Of a stretch of DNA of 64,000 nt, positions 25,263 to 34,448 are shown piece after piece. A model generated the notes under the pieces. The model was not told the DNA's origin, ran no database searches, and saw nothing but the letters and a program-made list of their open reading frames with translations. The stretch's first letter is position 1. Every line of letters starts with the position of its first letter. The DNA is taken from assembly GCA_038206395.1 (NCBI GenBank), contig JBBRAX010000007.1:129380-193379 (forward strand), in the 5' to 3' direction. This DNA comes from JAGSPQ01 sp038206395 (GTDB lineage Bacteria; Myxococcota; Myxococcia; Myxococcales; Myxococcaceae). The translations under genes were made by a program, and so were the position numbers.

Positions 25263-27014
25263 CTACAGATTGTCCCAGCTGTAGCCCTCGGCATCGAGGG
25301 CGTGATCAGCGAGGGACTTGATCAGCTCGTCGTCGTTGTCGTCGATTCTGGCGAAGTGCGAACGGACGCGGCGGCGCACCTGGCCCGAGAGGACTTCGAG
25401 GATCTCGAGCTCTTTGGTGACAGAGGTCGCTCCGCGTTCCTGGATCTCGGTGGAGACGCGCGACATCGTGCAGGCGAGGACGAACAGGTCGATCATCGCG
25501 TCGGCGAGGCGCTTGGTGGCGAACTGCTTCCCGATGATGTTCTTGCCGTGCTTGCGCAGCACGCGATCGACGGCGGCGGCAAGATCGCGCGTGAGCTCTT
25601 CGAACAGCAGCTGCTTCTCTTTGATCGCCGGGTGCAGCGCGGCGAACGTCGTCTTGTCGCGCTTGATGACGTTGGCCAGCGACGCGCGGCGGCGGGCGTA
25701 CTCGCTCAAGACGCCGAAGCCCTTGATGGGGTTGTCGAAGATTCCGCGCAGTGACGTCGACAGCTCTTTCAGCGACGAGCCGACTTCGTTCATCGCGGTG
25801 AGGGCGATGAAGAGGCGAAGGATGTCGTTGGTGCCTTCGAAGATGCGGTTGATGCGGGCGTCGCGCATCGTGCGCTCGTAGGGGAAGTCGCACATGAAGC
25901 CGTTGCCGCCCGCGATCTGCAGCGCTTCGTCGGACGTGCGCCACAGCGATTCGCTGCCGAACACCTTCGCGATCGCCGCTTCGACGGCGTAGTCCTGCTG
26001 GCCCGAGTCGACCAGGTGGTTGACCATGTTGACTGCCGATTCGGTGGCGTAGCACTCGACCACCATGTGGCCGATCTTCTGCTTGATGAGGCCGAACTCG
26101 GCGATCGATTTGCCGAACTGCACCCGCTCTTTCGCCTGCTTCGTCGACAGCTGAATCAGCTTCTTCATGCCGCCCACGGTGCCGCCGCCCAGGCCCGAAC
26201 GGCCGGAGTTCAGAATCTTCATCGCGACGACGAAGCCCTTGCCGACTTCGCCGAGCACGTTGCCGACGGGGATCCGCACGTTGTCGAAGTGCACCGTCGT
26301 GGTCGACGAGGCGCGAAGCCCCATCTTGTCTTCGTGCGGCCCGACGCTGACGCCAGGCATGTCTCGCATGACGACGAACGCCGTCATGTTGCCGCGCTCG
26401 GCCTGGCCGCCCGTCTTGGCGAAGACGGTGAAGAACTGGGCGATGCCGCCATTGGTAATCCAGAGCTTGTTGCCGTTGAGCACCCACTCGTCGCCGTCAC
26501 GAACGGCGGTGGTCTTGATCGACGCGGCGTCCGAGCCGCTGCCGGGCTCGGTGAGGCAGAACGCGGCGATCATCTCGCCGGTGGCGAGCTTCGGCATCCA
26601 CTGCTTCTTCTGTTCGTCGGTGCCGAAGAGCAGCAGGCCGCGCATGCCGATCGAGCTGTGCGCTCCGACGGTGACAGCCACTGAGCCGTCGTACTTCGCG
26701 ATTTCCTGCAGCGATCGCGAGTACGAGGTGGCGTTCATGCCCATGCCTCCGTGCTCTTCTGGGACGATCAGTGAGAACAAGCCAAACTGCCGCAGCTCTT
26801 CGATGAAGCTGGCCGGCAGCTCGCCCGCGCGATCCCACTTGCGGAAGTCTGCCTCGTGCGGCTTCAACAGCTGGTCCAGCGAGCCGATGACGTTCTTCAA
26901 GACCTCTTTGTCCTGAGGCTTCATCTTCGGGTACGGGACGATCAGCTCTTCGTCGATTTCTCCGAAGCACATCGAGGTGACGAACGAACGGTGGTCGGGC
27001 GATTCGGGGCGCAT
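25263..27014 (-). CDS. Long acyl-CoA dehydrogenase (VLCAD-like, C-terminal extension)
   Basis: The protein has 583 residues, about 190 longer than ordinary acyl-CoA dehydrogenases. FAD and substrate motifs are AFCLTEPGSGSDAASIKTTA and WVLNGNKLWITNG. The catalytic Glu region is RINRIFEGTNDILRL. A helical extension of about 160 residues follows, as in VLCAD/ACAD9-type enzymes, where it supports membrane association and dimer contacts. It probably acts on long-chain acyl-CoA. It stands alone, with its own terminator downstream. An upstream TTC-rich N-terminal segment (about 30 residues) precedes the conserved domain. Confidence 0.92.
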   Translation of the reverse strand: MRPESPDHRSFVTSMCFGEIDEELIVPYPKMKPQDKEVLKNVIGSLDQLLKPHEADFRKWDRAGELPASFIEELRQFGLFSLIVPEEHGGMGMNATSYSRSLQEIAKYDGSVAVTVGAHSSIGMRGLLLFGTDEQKKQWMPKLATGEMIAAFCLTEPGSGSDAASIKTTAVRDGDEWVLNGNKLWITNGGIAQFFTVFAKTGGQAERGNMTAFVVMRDMPGVSVGPHEDKMGLRASSTTTVHFDNVRIPVGNVLGEVGKGFVVAMKILNSGRSGLGGGTVGGMKKLIQLSTKQAKERVQFGKSIAEFGLIKQKIGHMVVECYATESAVNMVNHLVDSGQQDYAVEAAIAKVFGSESLWRTSDEALQIAGGNGFMCDFPYERTMRDARINRIFEGTNDILRLFIALTAMNEVGSSLKELSTSLRGIFDNPIKGFGVLSEYARRRASLANVIKRDKTTFAALHPAIKEKQLLFEELTRDLAAAVDRVLRKHGKNIIGKQFATKRLADAMIDLFVLACTMSRVSTEIQERGATSVTKELEILEVLSGQVRRRVRSHFARIDDNDDELIKSLADHALDAEGYSWDNL

Positions 27015-27129
27015 GCCGCTTTCATAGCGCAGCGCGTCGTAGCCCGCTGCACCCGTTCAGCCCGGGGGATGAGCCGCCCCCCACTGCCCGGATTCCTGCG
27101 GCTACTTCGAGGCGGGCAGGAGCCTGCGG

Positions 27130-27789
27130 TCAGTTCTTCATTGGAATCGAAGCGCCTTCGAGCCAGCCGCGCAGCTGCGCGTCGCCGAAGAGCTTGCCGG
27201 CCACGTGGTACTTCGAGACGAAGCCGAGAGACGTCGCCGCGTCCTCGCAGAGCACGGCAGTTGGGGTGAACACCGCCGAGTGGCACAGCTGCTCGCCCTT
27301 TGAGTCGATGCGAAGAAGCGCGACGTGGAAGTCCATGCCGACGACGTAGAGGCCCTCGCCATGCGTGGCGCGGAGTCGAGCGAGCAACGCCTTCACGTCG
27401 CCGTCGCGCGAGCGCACCGTCTGTTCGGGCTCGGCGAGGCTGCGCACGATGTACTCGCTGGCCTGCTGCGCGAGCTTCACGCGCTCGACCTTGAAGCCGG
27501 CGTCGCGCAGCAAGGTCGACACGTAGTAGCCGCACGCGATCGCGCCGTCTCTCGGGGTCTCGCTGGTGCCGTAAAACTCCCACGTCGTGCCGGCCCAGGC
27601 GGGAAAGAGCTGGGTGTCGAAGGCAGTGAGCAACGCCGAACGTGCGGTCGCCAGAGCGGCTGTCTTCTTCGCAGCGGTCGGCGCCTGCGCGTACGCGGCT
27701 CTCGACTGAACGCGCAGCGCGGCGAGGTCGCTCTTCACCTCGGAGTAGTCGCCGGCGGCGGCGAGAAGAAGGAGCAACGCTGGGCCCAC
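27130..27789 (-). CDS. Exported protein, possible papain-like/NlpC-type fold
   Basis: The protein has 219 residues with a GTG start and a short signal peptide (ALLLLLAAAG). A Cys lies at the head of a helix in DGAIACGYYVSTLL, and a His in the strand GLYVVGMDFHVALLRID. This Cys-helix then His-strand order is seen in NlpC/P60 and other papain-like hydrolases, so a cysteine peptidase or amidase is possible. I do not recognise a named family, and a third catalytic residue is not evident. It is divergent from the broken UvrA-like gene across 68 bp. Confidence 0.6.
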   Translation of the reverse strand: MGPALLLLLAAAGDYSEVKSDLAALRVQSRAAYAQAPTAAKKTAALATARSALLTAFDTQLFPAWAGTTWEFYGTSETPRDGAIACGYYVSTLLRDAGFKVERVKLAQQASEYIVRSLAEPEQTVRSRDGDVKALLARLRATHGEGLYVVGMDFHVALLRIDSKGEQLCHSAVFTPTAVLCEDAATSLGFVSKYHVAGKLFGDAQLRGWLEGASIPMKN

Positions 27790-27857
27790 GAGAGCTGCGA
27801 CACGCAGGCCTGCGGATCCGTTCCTTTCGCAGAAACGTGCAATCTTCCGTCGCCGCC

Positions 27858-29536
27858 ATGTCCGGATCCAACGCCCCTGCCCGCCCGCCCGCCGCCGATA
27901 CGCACGACCTCATTCGTGGTCGGGGCGCCCGGGAAAACAACCTGAAGGACGTGAGCGTCGAGCTTCCGAAGCGGCGGCTGACGGTGTTCACCGGCGTCTC
28001 GGGCTCGGGCAAGTCGTCGCTGGTGTTCGGGACGATCGCCGCAGAGTCGCAGCGCCTCATCAACGAGACGTACAGCGCGTTCCTTCCGAAGGCCTGACGA
28101 CGGCGATCATCGTGGACCAGGAGCGCATGGGCGCCAACGCGCGCTCGACCGTCGGCACCGCCACCGACGCGAACGCCATGCTCCGCGTGCTCTTCAGCCG
28201 ACTCGCCAAGCCGTCCATTGGCTCGTCTCAGGCGTACTCGTTCAACGTCGCGTCGGCGAGCGGTGCCGGCAAGGTCGTCGTCGAGAAGCGCTGACGGACG
28301 TGACGTACGTGTTCGATGAACCGACGATCGGCCTGCACCCGCACGACATCCAGCGCATGAACGGCCTGCTGCTGCGGCTGCGCGACAAGGGCAACACAGT
28401 CCTCGTGGTCGAGCACAAGCCAGAGACGATCGCGATCGCCGACCACGTCGTCGACCTCGGGCCCGGCGCGGGCACGGCGGGCGGCGAGATCGTGTTCGAG
28501 GGCACCTTTGATGGACTCAAGGCGAGCAACACACTGACGGGTCGCCACCTGAATGATCGCGCGTCGCTCAAAGCGTTGGTGCGGCAGCCGAAGGGGGCGC
28601 TGAAGCTGCGCGGCGCGAACGCGAACAACCTGAAGAACGTCGACGTCGACCTTCCCCTCGGCGTGCTGGTGGTGATCACCGGCGTCGCAGGCTCGGGCAA
28701 GAGTTCGTTGATCCACGGCTCGGTGAGCGGGCAGCCCGGCGTGGTGACGGTCGACCAGGGCTCGATCAGTGGCTCCCGTCGGAGCAACCCCGCGACCTAC
28801 ACCGACATGCTGGAGCCGATACGCAAGGCGTTCGGGAAGGCGAATGGCGTGAAGCCGGCCCTGTTCAGTGCGAACTCCGAGGGCGCGTGCCCCACCTGCA
28901 ACGGCGCGGGCGTCACCTATACGGACCTGGCGATGATGGCCGGCGTCTCCACGCCGTGTCTCGACTGCGAGGGCAAGCGCTTCCAGGCGTCGGTGCTCGG
29001 GTATCGCCTCGGCAAGCTCAACATCGCCGAAGTGCTCGACCTCCCGGTCAGCGAGGCGATCACCTTCTTCGCGAGCGGGAAGTCGGAGGTGCGGGCTGCG
29101 CACGCTGTCCTGCAGCGGCTCGCCGACGTGGGGCTCGGGTACATCAGGCTTGGGCAACCGCTCACCACGCTCTCCGGCGGCGAAAGGCAAGCGGCTCAAG
29201 CTCGCGACCCACATGGGTGAAGACGGCAGCGTCTACGTCCTCGACGAACCCACGAGTGGCCTCCACCTCGCGGACCTCCAACAGCTGCTCTGGCTGCTCG
29301 ATCGCCTCGTCGACTCAGGGAAGTCAGTCATCGTCATCGAGCACCACCAGAGCGTGATGGCGCACGCAGACTGGCTCATCGACCTCGGGCCGGGCGCGGG
29401 TCGCAACGGCGGTCGCGTCGTGTTCGAGGGCACGCCCGCGCAGCTCGTCGCGAGGCCATCGACGCTGACTGGCGAGCACCTGGCGGCGTACGTGGGCGGG
29501 CCGTCGGTGAAGGCGCGCGGGTCGAAGAAGCCTTGA
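27858..29536 (+). pseudogene. Broken UvrA-like ABC ATPase gene
   Basis: Three consecutive fragments in different frames together match a short UvrA-type ABC ATPase. The first has the Walker A GVSGSGKSS and stops at 28097. The sequence resumes in another frame as GLTTAIIVDQERMGAN and stops at 28294. It resumes again as LTDVTYVFDEPTIGLHP (Walker B of the first half) and includes the second Walker A GVAGSGKSS, the CPTC...CLDC zinc module and LSGGERQ. A one-base insertion near 29185-29195 breaks the frame once more before RLKLATHM and VYVLDEPTSGLH. The first lesion deletes about 16 codons; the second deletes roughly 280, including the first ABC signature. The gene cannot make a working protein. 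Confidence 0.88.
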
Positions 29537-29569
29537 CTGCAGTCGGGGCTCGACGTCAGAGCCGGCCGA

Positions 29570-30625
29570 TCAGCCCAGCGCCGTCCGGTAGTCGACGTCG
29601 TAGTCATCGGTCGGAGCGGCGGCATCGACGTGCGCGCCGAGGAAGAAGCGTTCGACCGCCTCGGTGACATCGGCGGCGCTCTCAAGCCGGTTGGCGGCGT
29701 GCCGAAAGGCCGAAGCGCCGTAGAGCCCGTGCGCGTACCAGGCCAGGTGCTTGCGGAACTGGCTCACCGCGGGCAGCTCGCGCTTCGCCGCCGGAGCGTC
29801 GGCCGGCACGTTGCGCGCCGGCCCACAGAACTCGAGGTGATCTCTAAAGTGTTGAAGCACGGTCGCGCAGCGTTCGGCCGGCGTCGGGGCGTCGCCGCCT
29901 TCGAGCTGGCGGAAGATCCACGGGTTTCCCAGCGCGCCGCGGCCGATCATCACGAAGTCGCAGCGCGTCTGGTCGAGCATGCGATTCGCGTCGTCCACCG
30001 TCTTCACGTCGCCGTTGCCGATGATGGGAAACTTGTCGCCGACGTGTGCCTTGAGCTGGGTGATGACGTCCCAGTCGGCCTTGCCCGAGTAGCCCTGCGC
30101 GCGGGTCCGGGGGTGCACGGCGAGCGCGGCGACCCCTGCGTTACCCAGCGCGTCGGCCATCTGCAGGAAGTTTCGGTTCTGGTGGTCCCAGCCGCTGCGA
30201 ATCTTGGCGGTCACCGGCAGGCCTGTCGCTTCGCGAATCACGCGCACGATGCTGGCCGCGCGCTCGGGGTCGCACAGCAGCGCGCTGCCCGAGCCCGACT
30301 TGGTGACCTTCTTCACGGGGCAGCCCATGTTGATGTCGATGATCTGCGCGCCGTATTCCTTGCCGATGGTCGCGGCCTTCGCCATCGCCTCGGGGTCGCC
30401 ACCGAAAAGCTGAAGTGAGTACGGCTGTTCGACCGCCGCGTCGTGGCGCAGGTAACGCAGCGTGCGGGTGTTGGCGTGGAAGAGGCCTTGCGCGCTGACG
30501 AGCTCGGTCGGGCACAGCGCGGCGCCAGCGCGGAAGGCCATCACGCGGAAGGGCAGCTCGCTGACGCCGGCCATCGGCGCGAGCACCCAGGGGTTCTTCA
30601 ACAGGTAGGGGCCGATCTGACGCAC
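29570..30625 (-). CDS. dusB: tRNA-dihydrouridine synthase B
   Basis: The enzyme reduces uridines in the tRNA D-loop using FMN and NADPH. The protein begins IGPYLLKNPWVLAPMAGVSELPFR, a conserved DusB start. It carries the catalytic Cys in INMGCPVKKV, KIRSGWD, AVHPRTRAQGYSG, and the FMN phosphate site IIGNGDV and IGRGALGNPWIF. The GTG at 30625 was chosen from this conserved start. An in-frame ATG at 30697 would overlap, base for base, the ATG of the divergent protease gene. Length from 30625 is about 351 residues, within the normal range. A ribosome site is not obvious for either start. Confidence 0.92.
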   Translation of the reverse strand: MRQIGPYLLKNPWVLAPMAGVSELPFRVMAFRAGAALCPTELVSAQGLFHANTRTLRYLRHDAAVEQPYSLQLFGGDPEAMAKAATIGKEYGAQIIDINMGCPVKKVTKSGSGSALLCDPERAASIVRVIREATGLPVTAKIRSGWDHQNRNFLQMADALGNAGVAALAVHPRTRAQGYSGKADWDVITQLKAHVGDKFPIIGNGDVKTVDDANRMLDQTRCDFVMIGRGALGNPWIFRQLEGGDAPTPAERCATVLQHFRDHLEFCGPARNVPADAPAAKRELPAVSQFRKHLAWYAHGLYGASAFRHAANRLESAADVTEAVERFFLGAHVDAAAPTDDYDVDYRTALG

Positions 30626-30695
30626 GGCTTGCGCATAGCGACTCGGAACAGCAGCGCGCAAGCGGTCTGACGCTGTTACCTTGCCGGTCTCTCTC

Positions 30696-32117
30696 ATGTT
30701 CCGATTCCGGCTCGGCGGCATCCCCATCGAAGTGCACTTCAGCCACCTCGCCATCTGCGGGGTGGTGGCCTGGACGGCCGTCGAAGGCTTCCGCCCCGAA
30801 GGCTGGCCGGGGACGGCGATCGAGCCTGCGCAGCCGAACAGCAAGTTCGTCTACGCGCTGTGCTTCGCGCTCTGGATGTCGATTGTCTCGGTGTCGATTC
30901 TGATTCACGAGCTGGGGCACGCGGTCGTGTCGAAGGTGTTCGGCTACCGCCCCACTGTGCACCTGGTCGGGCTGGGTGGGCTGACCAACCCGAACGCGAA
31001 CGAGACGATTCCGTGGCACCGCGATGTGCTGCTCACGCTTGCGGGTCCACTGTCAGGCCTCACCCTGGGTCTTCTTGCCGGAGCGCTGGGCCTCGCGCTG
31101 AAAGCCTCTGGCGTCGCGTCGAATCCGCTGACGTACGTGCTGTTCGGCCTCTTCGGAGCAAACCTCTTCTGGGCGGTGCTGAACCTGTTGCCAGTGAGCT
31201 CGCTGGACGGCGGGCGAATCGCGAGCGCCTTGCTGACGCGAATTTTCGGGCGAAAGGGGTTCTTCTTCGCGCAGCTGATCTCGGTCGCGCTGGGCGTGGG
31301 GGTGATTGTGCTCGCGTGGGACAACTTCCTGCTGGCGTTGATCATGGGCCTCAACGTCGTGCGCGCGATGGCGATGATCTCGGCGTACTTCCGCGGCGAG
31401 ATGCCTCCGAACGGGCCGACGCATCCGTACGAGCTTGCGTTCGTCGCGGCCGAGGCGAAATACAAAGAAGGGAAGCTCGAAGAGGCGGCGGTGCTGCTGA
31501 GCGCGGTGGGTGAGCATGACCTGCAGCCGCAGCTGCGCGCGCGGGTACACGACCTGTCAGGGTGGATCGAGGTGAAGCAGGGCGAGGGCCGCAAGGCGCT
31601 CGATCACTTCTCGCAGGTGCAGGGGCTGACGGTGGCTCCCCAGGCGCTGGCGGCGGCGTTCTCGTTGATTGGCGACGAGACGCGCGCGCTGCCGCTGTGG
31701 GAAATCGCGGCGAAGACGTCGAAGGATAAGACCCTTCTTCACGAGTGGGCAGGCTCGCTGATTCGCAACGGCCAGCCGGATCGCGCGAAGGCGCTCGATG
31801 GGGTGAAGCCGGCGCTGGCGTTTGCGGCGGCGGCGCGCACGGCCTTCGTTCGCAAGGACTACCCGCTGGCCGGAGAGACGAGTGAGGCGAGCTTCAAGGA
31901 AGAGGCGAGCCTCGAGCGCGCGTACGACGCGGCGTGTGCGTATGCGCTCGCAGGCCGAACCGATGATGCGCTGCGGATGCTCGAGGCGGCGGGGACGACA
32001 GGCGGCTTGAGGGCGGATCAAGCCGAGTGGGACCCCGAGCTGGCATCGCTGAAGGCCGACTCCAGGTTCGGCGCGCTGCTCGAGAAGATTCGCGCGGCGC
32101 ATCGCATCCGTTCCTGA
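30696..32117 (+). CDS. Site-2 protease family (M50) zinc protease with helical-repeat tail
   Basis: The protein has 473 residues. The membrane zinc site is HELGH (H71, E72, H75), and the third ligand region is LLPVSSLDGGRI with D171, as in S2P intramembrane proteases. About six hydrophobic segments cover residues 1-240. The remaining 230 residues are soluble and helical, with TPR-like alternation (AEAKYKEGKLEEAAVLLSAV, AYDAACAYALAGRTDDALRML). That tail may bind a partner or substrate. S2P proteases cleave membrane-anchored regulators such as anti-sigma factors, so a link with the nearby ECF/anti-sigma pair is possible but unproven. Confidence 0.9.
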   Translation: MFRFRLGGIPIEVHFSHLAICGVVAWTAVEGFRPEGWPGTAIEPAQPNSKFVYALCFALWMSIVSVSILIHELGHAVVSKVFGYRPTVHLVGLGGLTNPNANETIPWHRDVLLTLAGPLSGLTLGLLAGALGLALKASGVASNPLTYVLFGLFGANLFWAVLNLLPVSSLDGGRIASALLTRIFGRKGFFFAQLISVALGVGVIVLAWDNFLLALIMGLNVVRAMAMISAYFRGEMPPNGPTHPYELAFVAAEAKYKEGKLEEAAVLLSAVGEHDLQPQLRARVHDLSGWIEVKQGEGRKALDHFSQVQGLTVAPQALAAAFSLIGDETRALPLWEIAAKTSKDKTLLHEWAGSLIRNGQPDRAKALDGVKPALAFAAAARTAFVRKDYPLAGETSEASFKEEASLERAYDAACAYALAGRTDDALRMLEAAGTTGGLRADQAEWDPELASLKADSRFGALLEKIRAAHRIRS

Positions 32118-32195
32118 AGCCCTGCTCAGCCAGGCCCGGATTACTCGCATCGCGTGACGATCGGATGACGCAGCCCGTCGTTAATCGTCGTGCCC

Positions 32196-33113
32196 ATGAC
32201 GTCCACGACTGCCGCCGTTGAGACCGAGAAGCTTGCCTGGGGGAAGAGCATCCCCTTCTTTGCCGTTCACGCCGCCTGTCTGCTCGCGCTGTATACGGGC
32301 GTGACGTGGCAGTGGGTGGTGATGTGCGTCGCCTCCTATTACGTGCGGATGTTCGGCGTGACTGCAGGCCTTCACCGCTACTTCTCGCACCGCGCGTACA
32401 AGGCCAACCGGGTCGTGCAGTTCCTGCTCGCGGTGCTCGGTTCGCTGAGCGTGCAGAAGGGCGTGCTGTGGTGGGCGGCGCACCACCGGCACCACCACAA
32501 GTATTCGGACAAGCCGGAAGACATCCACTCGCCGACGCTGCGCGGGTTCTGGTGGAGCCATGTCGGCTGGATCCTGTCGACCCGCTATGACGAGACCCGC
32601 TTCGAGTCGATCAAGGACTTCGCGCGATTCCCCGAGCTGGTGTGGATCAACAAGTACTTCCTCGTGCCGCCGATCGCGATGTTCGTGGGGCTCTTCCTCG
32701 CCGGCGGCCTGCCCTGGCTCGTCTGGGGCGGCTTCATCCCCACCGTGCTGCTCTGGCACGGGACCTTCACCATCAACTCGCTCTCACACATCTTCGGAAA
32801 GCGCCGGTACCTCACCACCGACACCAGCAAGAACAACTGGCTGCTCGCGTTGATCACCTGCGGCGAGGGCTGGCACAACAACCACCACTACCACCAGAAC
32901 ACCGCCAACCAGGGCTGGTTCTGGTGGGAGGTCGACCTCTCCTTCTACGTGCTCAAGGCGATGTCGTGGGTGGGGCTCGTGTCCGACCTGCGCCTGCCGC
33001 CCAACCCAACGAAGTTCGCCCACCTCAAGTACACGGACGCCCAGAAGGCCCAGCTGAACGGCGCGCCCCCCGAGGCGCCCCAGTTGCTGCCTGCGATGCC
33101 CGCTACCCGCTGA
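32196..33113 (+). CDS. Acyl-CoA/fatty acid delta-9-type desaturase
   Basis: The protein has 305 residues with the three histidine boxes of membrane desaturases: HRYFSH (60-65), HHRHHH (96-101) and HNNHH (227-231), plus the additional NSLSH. These bind the di-iron centre. Four hydrophobic helices flank them. It should insert a double bond into a saturated acyl chain and so adjust membrane fluidity. The first ATG at 32196 was chosen; a GTG six bases upstream is also in frame. The ECF sigma gene begins 28 bp downstream on the same strand, so they may share a transcript. Confidence 0.93.
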   Translation: MTSTTAAVETEKLAWGKSIPFFAVHAACLLALYTGVTWQWVVMCVASYYVRMFGVTAGLHRYFSHRAYKANRVVQFLLAVLGSLSVQKGVLWWAAHHRHHHKYSDKPEDIHSPTLRGFWWSHVGWILSTRYDETRFESIKDFARFPELVWINKYFLVPPIAMFVGLFLAGGLPWLVWGGFIPTVLLWHGTFTINSLSHIFGKRRYLTTDTSKNNWLLALITCGEGWHNNHHYHQNTANQGWFWWEVDLSFYVLKAMSWVGLVSDLRLPPNPTKFAHLKYTDAQKAQLNGAPPEAPQLLPAMPATR

Positions 33114-33141
33114 CGTCGGGTGAAGTAGGTTTCGCCCCGCG

Positions 33142-33696
33142 GTGAAACCCGGAACCCCATCGGCGCGTAGTGACGAAGACGAGGCGCTGATGGAACAGTT
33201 CTGCCAGGGAGACGAGAAAGCATTCGACGCGTTGTTCACGCGGCACGCGCCGGCGGTGCGCGGGTACCTCGCGCGGATGACCGGGAGCGCGGCGGTGGCC
33301 GACGACCTCACCCAGGCGACCTTCGTCTCGCTCGTGCGTGCCCGCGGCCGCTTCATTCAGGGTGCCCGCTTCAAGCCCTGGCTCTATGCGATCGCCACCA
33401 ACGCCGCGCGCGACCAGAAGCGCCGCCGCACGGAACGCCTGAGCGACACGGGCGAGCTTCCCGTCAGTGAAGGCGAAGAGATGGCGGTGCGCGACTTAGG
33501 CATGGAAAGACAGGTGCACGCGGCGCTGAAGCAGCTGCCCGAGACGCAGCGTGAAGCGATTCTGCAGCACCGGTTTCACGGGCTCTCTTTCGCCGAGATC
33601 GCCGAAGCCGAAGGGGTCACCGAGTCGGCCGTGAAGGTTCGCGCGCATCGCGGCTACGAAAGGCTGCGAGAGCTGCTGAAGGGGCTGTGGCCATGA
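33142..33696 (+). CDS. ECF-type RNA polymerase sigma factor
   Basis: The protein has 184 residues and starts with GTG. Sigma region 2 is visible as AFDALFTRHAPAVRGYLARM and DDLTQATFVSLVRARGRF, and region 4 as LPETQREAILQHRFHGLSFAEIAE and TESAVKVRAHRGYERL. It should direct RNA polymerase to a dedicated promoter set. The stop overlaps the start of the anti-sigma gene (ATGA), giving coupled synthesis. The promoter it recognises is not identifiable here. Confidence 0.95.
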   Translation: MKPGTPSARSDEDEALMEQFCQGDEKAFDALFTRHAPAVRGYLARMTGSAAVADDLTQATFVSLVRARGRFIQGARFKPWLYAIATNAARDQKRRRTERLSDTGELPVSEGEEMAVRDLGMERQVHAALKQLPETQREAILQHRFHGLSFAEIAEAEGVTESAVKVRAHRGYERLRELLKGLWP

Positions 33697-34439
33697 CCTG
33701 CACCCGGCTCGACGAAGTGCTTCGCGAAGACGCCTCGGCCGCTGCGCTGGCGCACGCGACGACGTGCCCGACCTGCGGCCCTGCGCGCGCGGCGTGGAAC
33801 AAGATGAATGGCCCGGCGGAATCGGCGAGGCCGCTGGATGCGATTCGCGAGGCGGCGCGGGCCGAGCTCAAGAAGCAGCCGAAGTCGCAGCCCTGGTGGG
33901 TCGACGCGGCGACGCTTCTCGCGGTGAACCTGGTCGTGTTCGGGCTGGCGATGTCGCTGATGAGCCACCCGCTGCGGCACCCCGAGTCGCCGGTGATGCG
34001 GTGGGGCAACGCGGCGGCGCTGCTGGTGCTGCTGATGGCGGGCGCGTGGTTCGCGATTCGCCCGGGTGGCCGCACGGCGCGGCTCGCGATGCTGGTCCTC
34101 GCGGCGCTGGGGGCGATCGGCGTTTCGTTGGGTGGGTCGGGCGACGCAGGCGCCAGGCCTTTCGCGTCAGGGCTCGGGTGCGCGGCAACGGAGGTGGTGG
34201 TGTCGCTGCTGCCCGTCATCGCGGCGGTGGGGCTGACCCGGAAGTTCGCCTTCGATCTCACCCGCACCATCGCCGGCGGCCTCTCGGTGGGCGCGACCGG
34301 CATGCTCGTGCTGCACCTGCACTGCGTCAACGGCGCCGCGGCGCACCTCTTCGTCTTTCACGTCATGGCCTGGGCCGTCGTCGCCGCGGGAGTCGTCCTC
34401 GCGCGGCGCCTCACGCCCAGCCGTTCGTACGCCGGGTAG
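33693..34439 (+). CDS. Membrane anti-sigma factor with ZAS motif
   Basis: The protein has 248 residues. The N-terminus has H21-x3-C25-x2-C28 (HATTCPTC), the zinc-binding anti-sigma motif that clamps ECF sigma factors. About six membrane helices follow from residue 65 (TLLAVNLVVFGLAMSLM, NAAALLVLLMAGAWFAI and onward), with a long C-terminal bundle resembling NrsF/DUF1109 proteins. It should hold the upstream sigma factor at the inner membrane until a signal releases it. Coupled overlap with the sigma gene supports a cognate pair. Confidence 0.85.
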   Translation: MTCTRLDEVLREDASAAALAHATTCPTCGPARAAWNKMNGPAESARPLDAIREAARAELKKQPKSQPWWVDAATLLAVNLVVFGLAMSLMSHPLRHPESPVMRWGNAAALLVLLMAGAWFAIRPGGRTARLAMLVLAALGAIGVSLGGSGDAGARPFASGLGCAATEVVVSLLPVIAAVGLTRKFAFDLTRTIAGGLSVGATGMLVLHLHCVNGAAAHLFVFHVMAWAVVAAGVVLARRLTPSRSYAG

Positions 34440-34448
34440 GCCTTTTAG

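Noticed and set aside
27858..29536. Insertion sequence or prophage as the cause of the broken UvrA-like gene
   Set aside because: No transposase, terminal repeats or phage genes lie within or next to the locus; simple deletions explain the junctions.
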